Assembly: GCA_002099365.1 (NCBI GenBank)
Contig: MSED01000015.1
Span: 434,001 to 498,000, forward strand
Direction: 5' to 3'
From: Phialophora verrucosa
Taxonomy: Eukaryota; Ascomycota; Eurotiomycetes; Chaetothyriales; Herpotrichiellaceae
DNA length: 64,000 nt
Every line of letters starts with the position of its first letter. The first letter of the stretch is position 1. A program made the translations under genes and the position numbers. Positions 11,210 to 22,689 of this stretch are shown here, piece after piece. Below the pieces are notes generated by a model, which saw nothing but the letters and a program-made list of their open reading frames with translations, searched no databases and had not been told where the DNA came from.

Positions 11210-12067
11210 ATGGACCAAGGCCCTCGCGAGTACATCCTCGAAGTCTTCGCAGACCAGAATTTTGTCAGGGACATAGTCAAAGGTGCGCCGCGCGGGGTCG
11301 CTCCCCTTCAAGGGAGCAAAGGTACACAGAGAACAAAACCTGACAAGTCGGCATGAGCAGGAGTTTTGCATACAATATTTTTCCACCGCTACTTCCCTCC
11401 CGTCCGACCGTCCTTGTACACGCCCACAGCATCCTCGCACTCGTCCCACACGCACACGTCCTCACACTCGCAACATTCGCTCCCCATCACCCTCCCGTCC
11501 ATCCTGGAGCCTCCCGAGATCTCCACAGCAATCGACTCGCACACCAACCTCCTCATATCGCAGCTCACGCTGCAGTCCTCCATGGGGCCGTCCAGCCCGT
11601 CAGCCGCGGCAGGCGGCTCGAGAGGCGAGATTGTGGTGAGATTTTTCGACAGGAGGAGACGAAGGACGGGCATCACCACAGGATGGCTGGGCAGGTTGGG
11701 TGGAGGAGGCCAAACGGAAGAGGAAGTTTGTTGGGAGGAGTGGTGTGTGCAGGTCATCGTTGCGAGACCTAGGAGTGAAGCAGGTGAGTCCGTCCTTTTC
11801 AAAGCCGTTTGCTCTCCTTCGAGACGGGCATACTGTATCACTGAGAATGCTCACTGATGTGTTTTGATAGACCGAATCAAGGTCCGCCGCGCGATGGAGT
11901 CGTCTCTCCAAAAGACAGCCATGAAAATCGTCGCCATTGTGAATCGGGATAAGGACCATATCCCGCCGATCACGACCAGTGATCAGAACCCCTTCCCGTA
12001 CAGGATATACGTCAATCCTAAGCAGCAGGAGAGTGCTGAAAGGGGGTTTGTCGGAGGTTGGAGTTGA
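11210..12067 (+). CDS. ATG101: Autophagy-related protein 101
   Basis: Three exons are inferred: 11210-11282, 11361-11783 and 11871-12067, giving 230 aa. Introns are 78 nt (GTGCGC...GAGCAG) and 87 nt (GTGAGT...GATAG). The spliced product has the Atg101 hallmarks: an N-terminal YILEVFAD strand, the VLHTIFFHRYF helix, the central CWEEWCVQVIV strand, the DRIKVRRAMESSL helix and the C-terminal FPYRIYV segment. Atg101 is a HORMA-fold protein that pairs with Atg13 in the Atg1/ULK initiation complex. It is present in most fungi but absent from Saccharomyces cerevisiae. The middle of the protein has a Ser/His/Thr-rich loop typical of filamentous fungi. Donor 1 (GTGCGC) is weaker than consensus, but phase and homology both support it. 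Confidence 0.92.
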
Positions 12068-12503
12068 AGCTCGTTGCCATTGCTCATTCGTACGAGACAT
12101 TCTTCTGGTTCGGCAGTCGAAGTACGAGCACCATTCAAACCCTCATAAAGAGAAAGGTATAGAGCAAAAGCGTTGTATTGAATTCATTGCGCATGGCCAT
12201 GACTGCGTAACTACTTCTGCTGCTGGTTTCTGCCACAAATTCCACCCGCCCCCGAGTTGATACTCCGTAGCCGCTGCCGTTTCAAGTGACACAAGATCGA
12301 CTGGTCTATTGGGAAAGTTGTAAGAATACTCCTGGTCCTACCCTCTTCTGCACGTCCTCCGTCACCTTGGTGTCTCCGCCAATGTCATGTTCATCTTGTC
12401 CTCTGGCGATATCATGTTGTCGTCGTTCCGTCGTAGATCGCATCAAGAGTCAGCGATCTCCTTCAGTTCCTGCACAAAGCTAGAAAACGACCGTTTGAGT
12501 CGT
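12068..12503. other. Convergent 3' intergenic region
   Basis: This lies between the stop codons of ATG101 (plus) and YOP1 (minus). Nothing recognisable is seen beyond presumed 3' UTRs. Confidence 0.5.
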
Positions 12504-13254
12504 TTACTGGCTTTTCAAGGCGGCGTCGGCCTTATTGCGGACATCGCCGGAGGTGGTGGTGCTTTGGCCTTGGAAGAAGCGCGAGAAGATCGGGTGGAGG
12601 AGAGATCGGAAGACAATCTGGGCGCCATTGGTCACAGGCAGGGCCATCCACAAGATCAAGATGAACTTGAAGACGTAGTAGAATGCTGATAGAACTATTA
12701 GAGTGACCACTGGATGACCTATTCAGGTGATGCAACTTACGGAACCAGTAGACGGCGTTGATGATGCTCTCAAAGACGGTGAGGAAGGCGTAGACGACCC
12801 AGTACTGCGGTCAATGTCAGTACGTTTGCATGCGAGCATTATCGGATTAGCATACTGTCAGCCATTGGGTGTCGTCAACCTTGCTACTGCTAAACAATGC
12901 CTCAAGAGAGTAGTATCCAGGGATGATGAAGCCGGCAAAGTTGACGAGAAATTCGCCTCCGATGTTGAAGAAGACGAGGAAGAAGTAGAGGCCGACGAGG
13001 CCGAGGAAGACGTAGACCTTGGGGACGTTGGTCTGTTTCTCGAAATTATTGAGGACAGGATACTTGCTAAGCTGCAGACACCAGGTATCAGCTCAATACT
13101 CCTCGTCGAGGCAGTCTGCGATGAGATGGAGGGACCATGGACGGTGACGTGCTGGATGCGACAATGGGAATCCGGATGCCTGGGTTGACATGTGCTCACA
13201 TACCTCCTTATCGATCTGAGAGATCTGGTGTTGGGCTTTGTCTTGGAACGACAT
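12504..13254 (-). CDS. YOP1: ER membrane-shaping protein Yop1 (REEP5/DP1/HVA22 family)
   Basis: Four exons are inferred: 13254-13204, 13071-12856, 12804-12741 and 12685-12504, giving 170 aa, the normal Yop1 length. All introns are GT-AG and phases agree. Conserved segments in order are DKELSKYPVLNNFE, the first hydrophobic hairpin (VYVFLGLVGLYFFLVFF), GYYSLEAL, the TQWLTYWVVYAF segment, the second hairpin (FESIINAVYWFPFYY) and LWMALPVTNGAQIVF. Yop1 inserts wedge-shaped hairpins into the outer leaflet and curves ER tubules together with reticulons. The C-terminus is short and polar. The exon 1-2 join at DKE/LSKYP reproduces the family consensus exactly. Confidence 0.95.
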
Positions 13255-14057
13255 CGTGACGGCGGTCAACTGAATACCTCTGAGGGAATATAGGTTGTTA
13301 TCGTGGTGCAGGGGAGACTGAGTGTGGATGGAATCTTGTGCGGTTCTGATATGTAAAGAGCAAACCGAATGTGCGATGGAGGAACAGGTGAAGGAGATGA
13401 CGTTGGGTTTTGTTGGAGTTACAGCAGGGTGGGCGGCTGCTCCAGGCACGAGGAAGGAGCACCTGTCCAAATCGCCTGATGGCTTTCAATGGCTGATACT
13501 GCTCAGTCGGTGACGGACACGCAGTCACCACTTGACACGACGAGGCCCACTTCTCTCCACCTGGAATGGGTCGTGAGCGCTTAGTGATCCGCCGTAGTGC
13601 ATTCCAGCTACCACACTTCACGCACACTTCACCGTACTCTTGTTGTTTTCCGCTCGTTACCTAGTCAACATCTCGGATTCGACTCAACATACACAAATCC
13701 CAAGCCAGTGGCATCTCAGCATTGACAGCCACCACGCGAAGTCATCCGATACCGTGAAGAGGGCTCGTCATCGAGCAGCACATCTTCACTGTCACCTCCG
13801 ACGCGAGTTCCTTGATCCCGCAAACGCTCGTCGAACCAACGACACGCCCGCCCACTGCCGCAATCCCCGTCGACCTCATTGTGCGCTCAGATGTTGTGTT
13901 GTGATCGGTCGAATTCCGGAACCAACCTCTTCTGCGACGAACTTGCACCAACACTGCCCGCGACGACAATCTCGGGTTCACACAACAGCTCGAAGGGGAT
14001 CAAGTACGAAGACTTGTTTGTCCTCATCCTGGCGGCGGAGTTATCGGCAAACTAAAC
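13255..14057. promoter_or_regulatory. Divergent promoter region of YOP1 and the RFX gene
   Basis: About 800 bp separates two outward-facing start codons. Short frames run through it but carry no domain. The right half is probably a long 5' UTR of the RFX gene; a non-coding 5' exon cannot be excluded. Confidence 0.45.
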
Positions 14058-16932
14058 ATGGCGCAGTCGCCAACCAAATCCGTGGAGGAAACTCCAGACC
14101 AAAAGGATTCCGCTTCTACCAGAACCCAACTCTTGCATCAGGAGAAGCCGCGCCCCAAATCTCGAGCATCTACGAGCAGCTTACAATCCGTGGGCGTCGG
14201 CACTGCTTTCCAACCCGCGCATCAGGCGCATGCTCCACCACCACAACAACGGGATGACCCAAACATACCTCTCGATCAGAACGCTTTCTTCATACAACAT
14301 GGCGCTCATGCAGCGGGTGGCGTCTATGGTCCCAACCCGGACGAGATGATGATGCATTACCAACATGCACATATTCATCAACAGTCAATAGATCCAGCCA
14401 CGGGAATGCCACATGAGGTGCGTCCAATGTCACAACAGGCATTCCAAGAGATGCAACAATACTCAATGCAATACCCCCATGGCGCCCCTCAGTATCCCAT
14501 CGGCCCTCAACATATGCATCACATGCGCCATCACTCGGAACAGTTTGAAGGCTCCCCAGCGCCGGAAGACTCGAACAATGAGAATGGCGGTGCCAAACGA
14601 CGAAAAGGCGCCGCTTCGAGCGTTGCCAACGACCAAGAATTGCGGCGACTTCTGGCCCAATATCAGGGCAAGACACTGAAAGAGGTCGCAGCCGAAGTCC
14701 AGAGGAACGAAGGCGCTGGCGGAAAATCGGAAAAGGCAAAACAGGTCTTTGCGATGCTCTGGTATGTCTCCCACGTAGATTATTTACGTCGATACTTACA
14801 ATCCCAGGCTCCAAGAAAGTTGTCAGAGATCTTCAAACTCAGTTCGTCGCGACCGTGTTTTTACGAGATACACGGAACGCTGCGGCAATGAGCGTGTCCC
14901 GACTCTCAACCCAGCATCCTTCGGCAAGCTGGTGCGCATCATCTTTCCCAATGTGCAAACAAGAAGACTCGGCGTCCGAGGCGAATCAAAATACCACTAC
15001 GTCGATCTCTCATTGATTATGGACGATGATGACCGGCCATACGCCCCGCCCGTCGAAAGACCTGGGACATCGAGCGGCAACCAACATGAACGACATGCTT
15101 CAAACGTGGAAGCCACCAAGGTTTTCAAGTCCCATGTCTCTCCGTCTCTGGACCGACCTATGTCAAGAGCCACGATGGAGACTGCTGACTTTCCCGCTCC
15201 CAGTGCCGCTTTCTTGTCTAAAGAAGCGGACACCACAGCGGATGATATGTCGACCCATCCAGATGCACAATCTGAGAGGCTGGATTGTAAGTATATCGAC
15301 ACACCGACCATCCGCTTTCCTGTCAAGACGATGCCGGGAAACGTCGTTGCCGCCCTGCCATCGATTCGACGATATCTGCCTGGGAGCATGGCATCTTACC
15401 TTGGAATGCCAACGGTCAATTCCCTGTCTCTACCTGCGACTTCATCACAGGATACACCGATTGACTTCCCGGACATACATCCTTACCTTGAGGGTGAGAT
15501 CTATGATGTAGCCATCGCCAGAGCATTGTTCCATCTGTACCGCTCTTACTGCATCGATGTAATTGACGCCTTCCGAAAATGCAAGGAGAAGCCATTCTTC
15601 AACCACCATTCCGCTTTCAACGGCAAGATGACCGTGCCCGTCTCCAAAGTCTTCACGATGCCATGTCTGGCTCCGTGGATCCAAGAATGCGACATGCGAA
15701 TGTACAAGCAGATCGTCCGGTTTATTGCTCCATTGGCCTTACAAAATGTCCCCGACGTTGTGTGGAATGTCTTTGATCGGATAGGGACGAAATTGGTCGG
15801 TCACCTCATAACGGCGTTCGAGGAGAAGTGCCCCGTTCATGTCATCGTCGCCAAGATTGTGCCTGCGCAACGCTTTGTGAACGTGTTGAAGAAGCTGAAG
15901 GGCGCAAACACGGCTACTCTACAGCTGAGTCGAATGCTCGAGGACCCACAACAAAGAACTCAGATGTGGCTGGATCTGATGTCCATCGTGGACCCCGATC
16001 AGCTGCTAGAGGACAGCATGCCGGCCCCAGAAAGCATAGAGAAGGTCCGTGGCATGCTCAAGCACGACATGCGGCCTCTTGTTGATCCCGTTGACGAGCC
16101 CCTGGTCCACGCAGCCGAAGACGACCCGACGAGCGCATACGCAACCCTGCTTAATGACGACTCCACTGCGGCATTTGGGATTCTGCTTCCGGAGGTCAGC
16201 GACGATCCCGTGTCGTTGCTGGAGCGTTGGGTCAACTGGCTGGAGCGACTGCCTCAACTTTTTGTCGGCCATCACCCGCAATGTATGATCAACTGGCATA
16301 CGAGATTATGGAAAAGCATCATGACACAAATGGGACGAGGCGTAGCCCACAGCTATCAGTCGTGGTGGTTCGTCGAGTCGTTTACCACGCAGATGCTCGA
16401 GTGGATGACCCAGATGGAAGGGCTCATGCTAGATTCACACAGTCAAACCATCGCGGACGAACGGGAGCAGGAAAAACGCAGACAAGCACAGTCGCTGCCC
16501 GACGAGGGTTTTCGTGGGACGAAAAGAAAACGGACAGAAGAAGAGGCCGGGTTCAACACGAGCACACGAATCGAACAAGATTTGCGCTCATCTAAGAGAC
16601 CCGGGACCGCTTCGAAGAGCTCGCCAAGCCTCCCACCGACGCGCGTTGGGGAAGACGCCGCCCCTGCGATCGACGACGATGCAACGGATGCTGACCTTGA
16701 TGAGTTGAGGCATGGAGGCCCTTTAGATCTGCCTAGTTTCCATACCGGCCTGACTAGCCCGGTGAAAGGCCGGGGACTGGGAAACCAGGATGACAGCGGA
16801 ATCGATCTCGGGCTTGACGTCGAGGTTGATGTCGATGCGGAGAAAGAAGCCAGGCGTTTCAACAAGAAGGACTGGTTCCTCAGCAGCGATCCAGCAGACT
16901 CAGGAATCGCACTAGGGGTATTGGCTCAATGA
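14058..16932 (+). CDS. RFX-family winged-helix transcription factor
   Basis: Two exons are inferred: 14058-14761 and 14808-16932, giving 942 aa. The 46-nt intron interrupts the conserved Trp codon of the RFX DNA-binding domain. Splicing gives FAMLW-LQESC followed by RYTERCGNERVPTLNP, ASFGKLVRIIFP and LGVRGESKYHYV, an unmistakable RFX winged helix at about residues 225-310. The N-terminus (1-200) is rich in Gln, His, Met and Pro, like an activation region. A long helical region (about 370-690) matches the conserved B/C/dimerisation part of RFX proteins. A basic stretch (GTKRKRTEEE), a likely nuclear signal, and an acidic C-terminal tail follow. Fungal RFX factors such as S. pombe Sak1 and Crt1-like proteins act in the cell cycle, DNA damage response and morphogenesis. 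Confidence 0.93.
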
Positions 16933-17713
16933 GAGCGAGGCCGATCACACTCCGCGGTGGAATAGTAATAATGCACGATCACATGTCTTGGTGCGGGATG
17001 GGGGCAGTCGGATGAACGCGAATGACGCTACACGACGAGACGAAAGGGCACCGCACGGTAGGTGCTTATGGGTAGTGTCCGCAAAGGGGCGGATGTGGCT
17101 GGGATGGCAGACTTTGATGATGGGTCGACCCAGTCCGGGTCGTGTTGTTAATGGGTCAATGGCTGGTTCGATGTGATGGACTTTTTTCTTTTTCTATTCC
17201 TGTTCGATACCCCCAGAGTTGGATCACTGGCCGAAGGGGCTTTGTTGTCCATGACACTCACTGGCTGGCGGGCTGTACAGCGCCAGGTATGTTCAAGCCT
17301 GTTTGTTGGGTTGGTTTACAAATCCTACCAGTTGACGGTTGGAAAGCGCCTGAGAGGAACCATCCTCTTGGAAGGTTGCCATAAGTTGAGCTTCTGTATG
17401 TTGCGCGAGATATCTCTCAATGTGAAGAAGAGTGGCCGAGTCTATCTGGACATGCTCTTTGACATCGATTCCATATTGTCTACGCCCAAACTGTAAGGGG
17501 CGAGGCGCAGCGGATCCGTTCACTTAGTGGCGTCGGCGAGCTGGTGGAGTCGCTGGGCAGCTTGCAAGCCTGAAGCTTACAGGCACGGCATCCCCCAGTT
17601 TCGGTGCGTTCGTGTCTGGACTCGACATCTGGATTCATATACTCCGTAGCCTACGTCGACTTGGTGATCTGTTCATTCCCACCCCATCTCTGGATCCTGA
17701 ACCGGCGTCGAAC
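16933..17713. other. Intergenic, no gene recognised
   Basis: This is the 3' flank of the RFX gene and the promoter of the spermidine-synthase-like gene. The reading frame of the latter remains open about 100 nt upstream of its first ATG, but only from a GTG codon. Confidence 0.5.
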
Positions 17714-19441
17714 ATGGCCAAACGATCCGCTAAGCCCAACAACTTCTCAAAGGACAAAAAGCCACCGGCGACAGAGACAGCTGGATCCCACACGCAGCCA
17801 CGTACGGCAGAGGTCGTTGAGAGGCCCCGGTCTATTTGGGCTACCCTGCGTGACTCGAGGGTGCAAACAGCTCTACAGCTGATTCTTCTCGCAGCACTGT
17901 ATGCACCTGTGTCACAGCTGAACCTGTCGCCAGTCTATGGAGAGATCCCATCGAGTCACTATCATCGGCATGGACTCACCACGTGCTTCCTGGCCGCGTT
18001 CTTGCTCCGAGGTTATCTAGCGCAGCGAATCTCTCGCATGATCACCGCGTTTTGCTTCTGGGTCCCGACGATCCAGTTCATTTTGTTCCGCTTGAGTTCG
18101 GTTCTAGGAAACCCGTTGGGCCCCGTGATTACAGAGAGCCTGACTTGCTTCCCCGTGGTAACGCTGTCCATCTGTTTTGCTATGCAGTCCTTTGACAGCG
18201 TGATGGGCAGGTTCGATTCAAATTTGGGTGACGCGGCGCCTTCGATGGGCTTGTTCATGCTTTTCAAGGTCTTGCTCCAGGCTTGCAAGAGATTCGTCTC
18301 GTCCACTGTCGGACCCAGCTTCCTGAGGTCGCGGATCGGAATGCAGTTGGTCATAGCCTCGCTGTACGGCATGGCGTTGCCCAAAAGTGTGCTATGGCCT
18401 TCAATCCCGGCCGTCGCTTTCACCATGGTTGCGAATCCGCATTGTGGACTGTCGCGGACCACCGAGGTGCTGAACAACACGCTCGCACTGCACCACTATA
18501 CGCTTCTGGAGCGGAAAGAGTCCATCACCGGATACATTTCCGTGCTGGAGGACAACGAGAAGGGATTCCGCGTCATGCGCTGCGACCACAGCTTGCTGGG
18601 CGGCGAATGGAAGATGCCGCCGCCCAAGAGGGGAGGAGTGCCCAGGAGAGTCGGCGAGCCCATATACTCCATCTTCGTGATGCTCGAGGCCGTCCGTCTC
18701 GCAGAGCCGGCGCCTCGAAGCGCCCACCAGACAGCGTTGAACGTCGGGCTCGGCGTGGGGACTGCCCCGTCGGCACTGATCCAGCACGGCATCGACACCA
18801 CGGTCATGGAACTCGACCCGGTCGTCCACGAGTTCGCGCTCAAATACTTCGACTTCCCGCACAACCACAGCCATTACATCGGCGATGCCGTCCACGCCGT
18901 GACCACAGCGAACGCCTCCGAGGCCAATTCCTACGACTACATCATCCACGATGTCTTCACGGGCGGCGCCGAGCCCGTAGCGCTCTTCACCACCGAGTTC
19001 CTCTCCGGGCTGCACATGTTGTTGAAGCCCGACGGGGTCATCGCGATCAACTACGCCGGCGACCTCGCGATGCCGGCCGCGTCCATGATCTACCGGACCA
19101 TCACCGCCGTGTTTCCCTCGTGCCGAGTCTTTAGGGAGGACGAGGCACCCGCGCCGGGCGTCAAGCCCGACGACTTCACAAACATGGTCTTCTTCTGCCG
19201 GAAGCAGGGAATCCCCGTCAAGTTCCGGGATCCAGTGCCGGCCGACTTCCTGGGCAGTGGTGCGAGGCGGGCCTTTCTGCTACCCAAACACGAGATCTTG
19301 CCAGAGGAGTTCGACCGCGAAGGGGCGGTGTTGAAGCATGGACACACGAAAGAGCTGGAGAAGTGGCAGGCACGGAGTGCGATCGGCCATTGGAGGGTCA
19401 TGCGGACGGTGCTGCCGGATGCTGTTTGGGAGAACTGGTGA
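17714..19441 (+). CDS. Membrane-anchored spermidine/spermine synthase-like protein
   Basis: A 575-aa frame starts at ATG 17714 (good context, AACATGG). After a charged N-terminus there are about five hydrophobic segments (roughly residues 55-215). A Rossmann methyltransferase-like domain of the polyamine synthase type follows. It contains LNVGLGVGTAPSAL (SAM-type glycine loop), the acidic strand-end VMELDPVV, YIGDAVHAV and IIHDVFTGG, then a segment equivalent to the strand after the active site (GVIAINYAGD). Free-standing spermidine synthases are about 300 aa and soluble. This protein belongs instead to a fungal group with an N-terminal membrane region, whose substrate is unproven. I therefore call the fold, not the reaction. 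Confidence 0.82.
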   Translation: MAKRSAKPNNFSKDKKPPATETAGSHTQPRTAEVVERPRSIWATLRDSRVQTALQLILLAALYAPVSQLNLSPVYGEIPSSHYHRHGLTTCFLAAFLLRGYLAQRISRMITAFCFWVPTIQFILFRLSSVLGNPLGPVITESLTCFPVVTLSICFAMQSFDSVMGRFDSNLGDAAPSMGLFMLFKVLLQACKRFVSSTVGPSFLRSRIGMQLVIASLYGMALPKSVLWPSIPAVAFTMVANPHCGLSRTTEVLNNTLALHHYTLLERKESITGYISVLEDNEKGFRVMRCDHSLLGGEWKMPPPKRGGVPRRVGEPIYSIFVMLEAVRLAEPAPRSAHQTALNVGLGVGTAPSALIQHGIDTTVMELDPVVHEFALKYFDFPHNHSHYIGDAVHAVTTANASEANSYDYIIHDVFTGGAEPVALFTTEFLSGLHMLLKPDGVIAINYAGDLAMPAASMIYRTITAVFPSCRVFREDEAPAPGVKPDDFTNMVFFCRKQGIPVKFRDPVPADFLGSGARRAFLLPKHEILPEEFDREGAVLKHGHTKELEKWQARSAIGHWRVMRTVLPDAVWENW

Positions 19442-19815
19442 GGCGATTGTCGGGGATGGCCAGCGCGACTTCATAACGAGATGGTCTCTCAACGCTGCGT
19501 CAAATGCAGCGAGAGGCGCCCGTCCAATTGTGGCAATTATACGATTTCTCATCACCCGGCACGTTTCTGCAACGCTGTTACATAACAGTGAAGGCTTGAA
19601 CACCGCAGGCACCGGACTCGCCATTGTGGCCCTTGACGTTGTTCAAAACGGAGCCCCAAAGCCAGAGCCGAATCGAGGGGACCACTCGCCACGGAAACTC
19701 GTGTAAAGCCAGGCACAGTGCAAGATGACGCTATCAGAGTATGGCACTGTACGATTGAGTTGACGCTATGACTGCTGCTGCAACCGCTGCTTCTACTACT
19801 CCTCCTACACCCCCA
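19442..19815. other. Convergent 3' intergenic region
   Basis: Short spacer between two convergent genes. A CTG/CTT-rich stretch (about 19770-19805) lies near the end of the dehydratase gene. Nothing else is recognisable. Confidence 0.45.
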
Positions 19816-21922
19816 TCAATGATTATGCCGTGGAGCAGGCCACTTCTGCGCTATCCGCTGATACTTGACCGCACAATCCAACACCATCCCTCCGCTCAAC
19901 TGGCCGGTCTCGCGTCGGAAGATGTCCTGCCAGGGCGTCTGGCTCTCCGGCACGGCATATCCGCCCTTTGCTTCCAGCTCGTCACGGCGCTTCTTCAGCT
20001 CCTCGTCCGACACAAGCAGCTTGACCTGCCGCTTGGTGAGGTCGACTCGCACCACGTCTCCGTCCCGGAGGAGTGCTAGGTTCCCACCCGCGGCTGCCTC
20101 GGGGCTAGCGTTCAGGATCGAGGGGGACCCGGAGGTGCCTGATTGGCGGCCATCGCCGATACAGGGTAATGCGGTGACGCCCTGTTTTAGGACATGGCCC
20201 GGTGCGTGCATGTTGACGACTTCGGCGGCGCCACTGCGAGAAGAGTTAGTGCTCTGTAATCAACTACATCGCTACTATAGCAGCCTGCGAAAGAGAGAGA
20301 GAGAGGGAGGGAGAGGGAGAGAGCACTCACGGATATCCCAACGGCCCAGCGCCGCGCATGACCAGAATGGTCCTCGCATCGACGTTTGTCTTGGGATCGT
20401 CGATTCGGTTGATAAAGTCCTCCCTCCCGTCAAACACGACGGCCTTGCACTCGAAGGCGTTCCGATCTTTGGGATCGTCGAGGAACGCGGCGCGGAAGTC
20501 GTCGGAAATGACCGACGTCTTCATGATGGCCGAGTCGAACAGATTGCCCGTCATGTGCAAGAAGCCGGCGCTGGGCTTCAACGGATCGTCGTAACTCCTG
20601 ATGGTGCGGCGGTCCCACGAGAACTTGCCCGCCGCGTTCTCGGCCACGGTGCGCCCATTGGCCGTCAGGGCGTGCTCGTGCAGCTTGCCGTGTTGCAGCA
20701 GCTCGGCCATGACGGCCGGCAGGCCGCCGGCCTTGTAGTACTCCTCGCACAGCATCTCACCCGCGGGCTGGACGTTGACCAGCAGCGGCACGTCGAAGCC
20801 GATGCGGTCCCAGTCGTCCAGGTCGAGGCTCACGCCGACGTGCTTGGCGATGGCGTTGAGGTGGATGGGGGCGTTGGTGCTGCCGCCGATGGCGCTGTTG
20901 ACGACGACAGCGTTCTCGAACGCCCGCCGCGTCAGAATATCGCTAGGCTTGCGGTCGGCGTGCACCATCTCGACGATCTGCCGGCCCGTGCGGAACGCGC
21001 ACTGCGCCCGCTCGCGGTACGGCGCCGGGATGGCCGCGCTGCCCGGCAGGGCCATGCCCAGCGCCTCGGCCAGGGCGTTCATCGTCGACGCCGTGCCCAT
21101 GGTGTTGCAGTGGCCCGCGCTGGGCGTGCCCGCGGCGATCATCTCGACCATCATGTCGTCGTCGATCTCGCCCGCGGCGTGCAGGTCGCGCGCCTTCCAC
21201 AGGATCGTGCCCGAACCGATCCGGTCGTCCGTGCCCTGCAGCCGGCCGTTCAGCATCGGCCCCACGTTCAGGCAGATGGCCGGGATGTTGACGCTCGCGG
21301 CGGCCATGAGCATGGCCGGCGTGGTCTTGTCGCACCCGGTCAGCAACACCACCCCGTCCAGCGGGTAGGCGTGCAGGATCTCCACCAGGCCCAGGTACAG
21401 CAGGTTGCGGTCCAGCGTCGCCGTCGGCCGCCGCACCGACTCCTGGATCGGGTGCGTCGGGAACTCGAACGCGATGGCCCCCGCCGACCGGATGCCCTCA
21501 CGCACCCGCTTCGCCAGCTCCAGGTGGTACCGGTTGCAGGGCGCGATGTCGCTGCCGGACTGCGCGATGCCGATGATCGGTTTCCCGCTGTTCAGCTCGC
21601 CCACCGTGAGTCCGTAGTTGAGGAACCGGTCCGTGTACAGCGCCATCATCTCCGGGTCGGCCGGGTTGTTGAACCAGTGCGCGGACCGGAATTTGCGCGC
21701 GGCCGTCGTCGTGGTGGTCAAGGAGCCGTCTTCCTCGCCGTTCACCTTGGTCTGGCTCGACGTCAGCCGCGCGGTCGAGAGCTGCCGCTCCAACTCAGCG
21801 GTCCGTTGGCGCAGGGACGCCACCTCGGCCTTGTAGTCTTCGATGTCGGCGACATGGCCTGCCCCATGGCGTTCGTCGTGGCTGTCGCACGTCGAGCACG
21901 ACTGTTCAGGTTGGCAGCTCAT
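19816..21922 (-). CDS. IlvD/Edd-family dehydratase (aldonic-acid type)
   Basis: Two exons are inferred: 21922-20331 and 20233-19816, giving 669 aa. The 97-nt intron (GTGAGT...CGCAG) contains a long GA/CT tract. The three Fe-S cysteines of the family are in place: SDIAPCN, TGCDKTTPA and GHCNTMGTAS. Other family marks are NSAIGGSTNAPIHLNAIA, GNLFDSAIMKTSVIS and a C-terminal GDGRQSGTSGSPSIL. The opening motif (WFNNPADPEMMALY) and PTHPIQE resemble the sugar-acid branch (L-arabinonate/D-xylonate dehydratases) more than dihydroxy-acid dehydratase Ilv3. Unusual features are an N-terminal extension of about 75 residues with a Cys cluster (C3, C9, C12) and a predicted coiled coil. No mitochondrial presequence is evident. 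Confidence 0.88.
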
Positions 21923-22689
21923 GGTCGGTTCGGCTGTTGAGTGATTTCGCTCGTGTACTGGTGGATATTGGCACCGACACCGACGCTGATACTGGTCGTG
22001 CCACCGACGCTGTCACCGATATTACCGTGTAGTCTCCTCCGTAGAAGACCTGATATCTACCTATACACAGTACATATATATCCCTCGTAGACGTCGCGGC
22101 TTTTCTTTCTTGACTTTCTTGACTCCAAACCTTGTCTGGAATTCGAACCAACGAACACTCGTCTTTCAAGGTCGACTAACCTTAGGGAAAGGGCGTGTGT
22201 TCCTGGTTGACACGGTACCCCTCGGCTCAGCGCCCGGCTTGGGCGCCTCCATCGAATTCGATCCACATGGTGTGGTGTCTACGCATCCAGTCTCGTGGCC
22301 GCCTTTGTTTCTGACCCTGCGTGTGTGGCTCCAAGCGGGCATTGGCAACCGTCGGTTATTGCTGTGTGCGGAGAAGGTGACCCTCACCTGCGTCTACGGC
22401 GGCCTTTTCGCCGAGTGGATCGGATGGCCTCATCACGAGCTCAGGCTTGCTGTCGACTACTTGGACAGGATGAAGTAAATAAGATTTTAGTGGTATACTG
22501 AGGTGCGCAGCACCAAACTCCTGCCCCGGTGGCTAGTGCTAACAAGAAAAAGCCCTACGGGCTATTAATGCGAGTTGATAAAATCAAGAACCTCTACAAA
22601 ATGCCCACCAACAGTGGCGAGGCTGCAGGCAACAAAGTCCCGTGGCTTGCGCCTGATGAACCCATCTGAACAACGCCTTGCAGGTCATA
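21923..22689. other. Intergenic, no gene recognised
   Basis: Promoter region of the dehydratase gene and 3' flank of the Tcp11 gene. A degenerate GAC/ACC-rich patch (about 21960-22020) with repeated ACCGACGCTG-like units lies just upstream of the dehydratase start. Confidence 0.45.

Noticed and set aside
18283..19134. A 283-aa plus-strand frame inside the spermidine-synthase-like gene
   Set aside because: It is Arg/His-rich and in another frame of a well-supported gene.
19865..21940. A 691-aa plus-strand frame opposite the dehydratase gene
   Set aside because: It is the antisense shadow of the GC-rich IlvD/Edd coding sequence. Its translation is low-complexity Arg/Val/Gln-rich, while the minus strand shows full family motifs.
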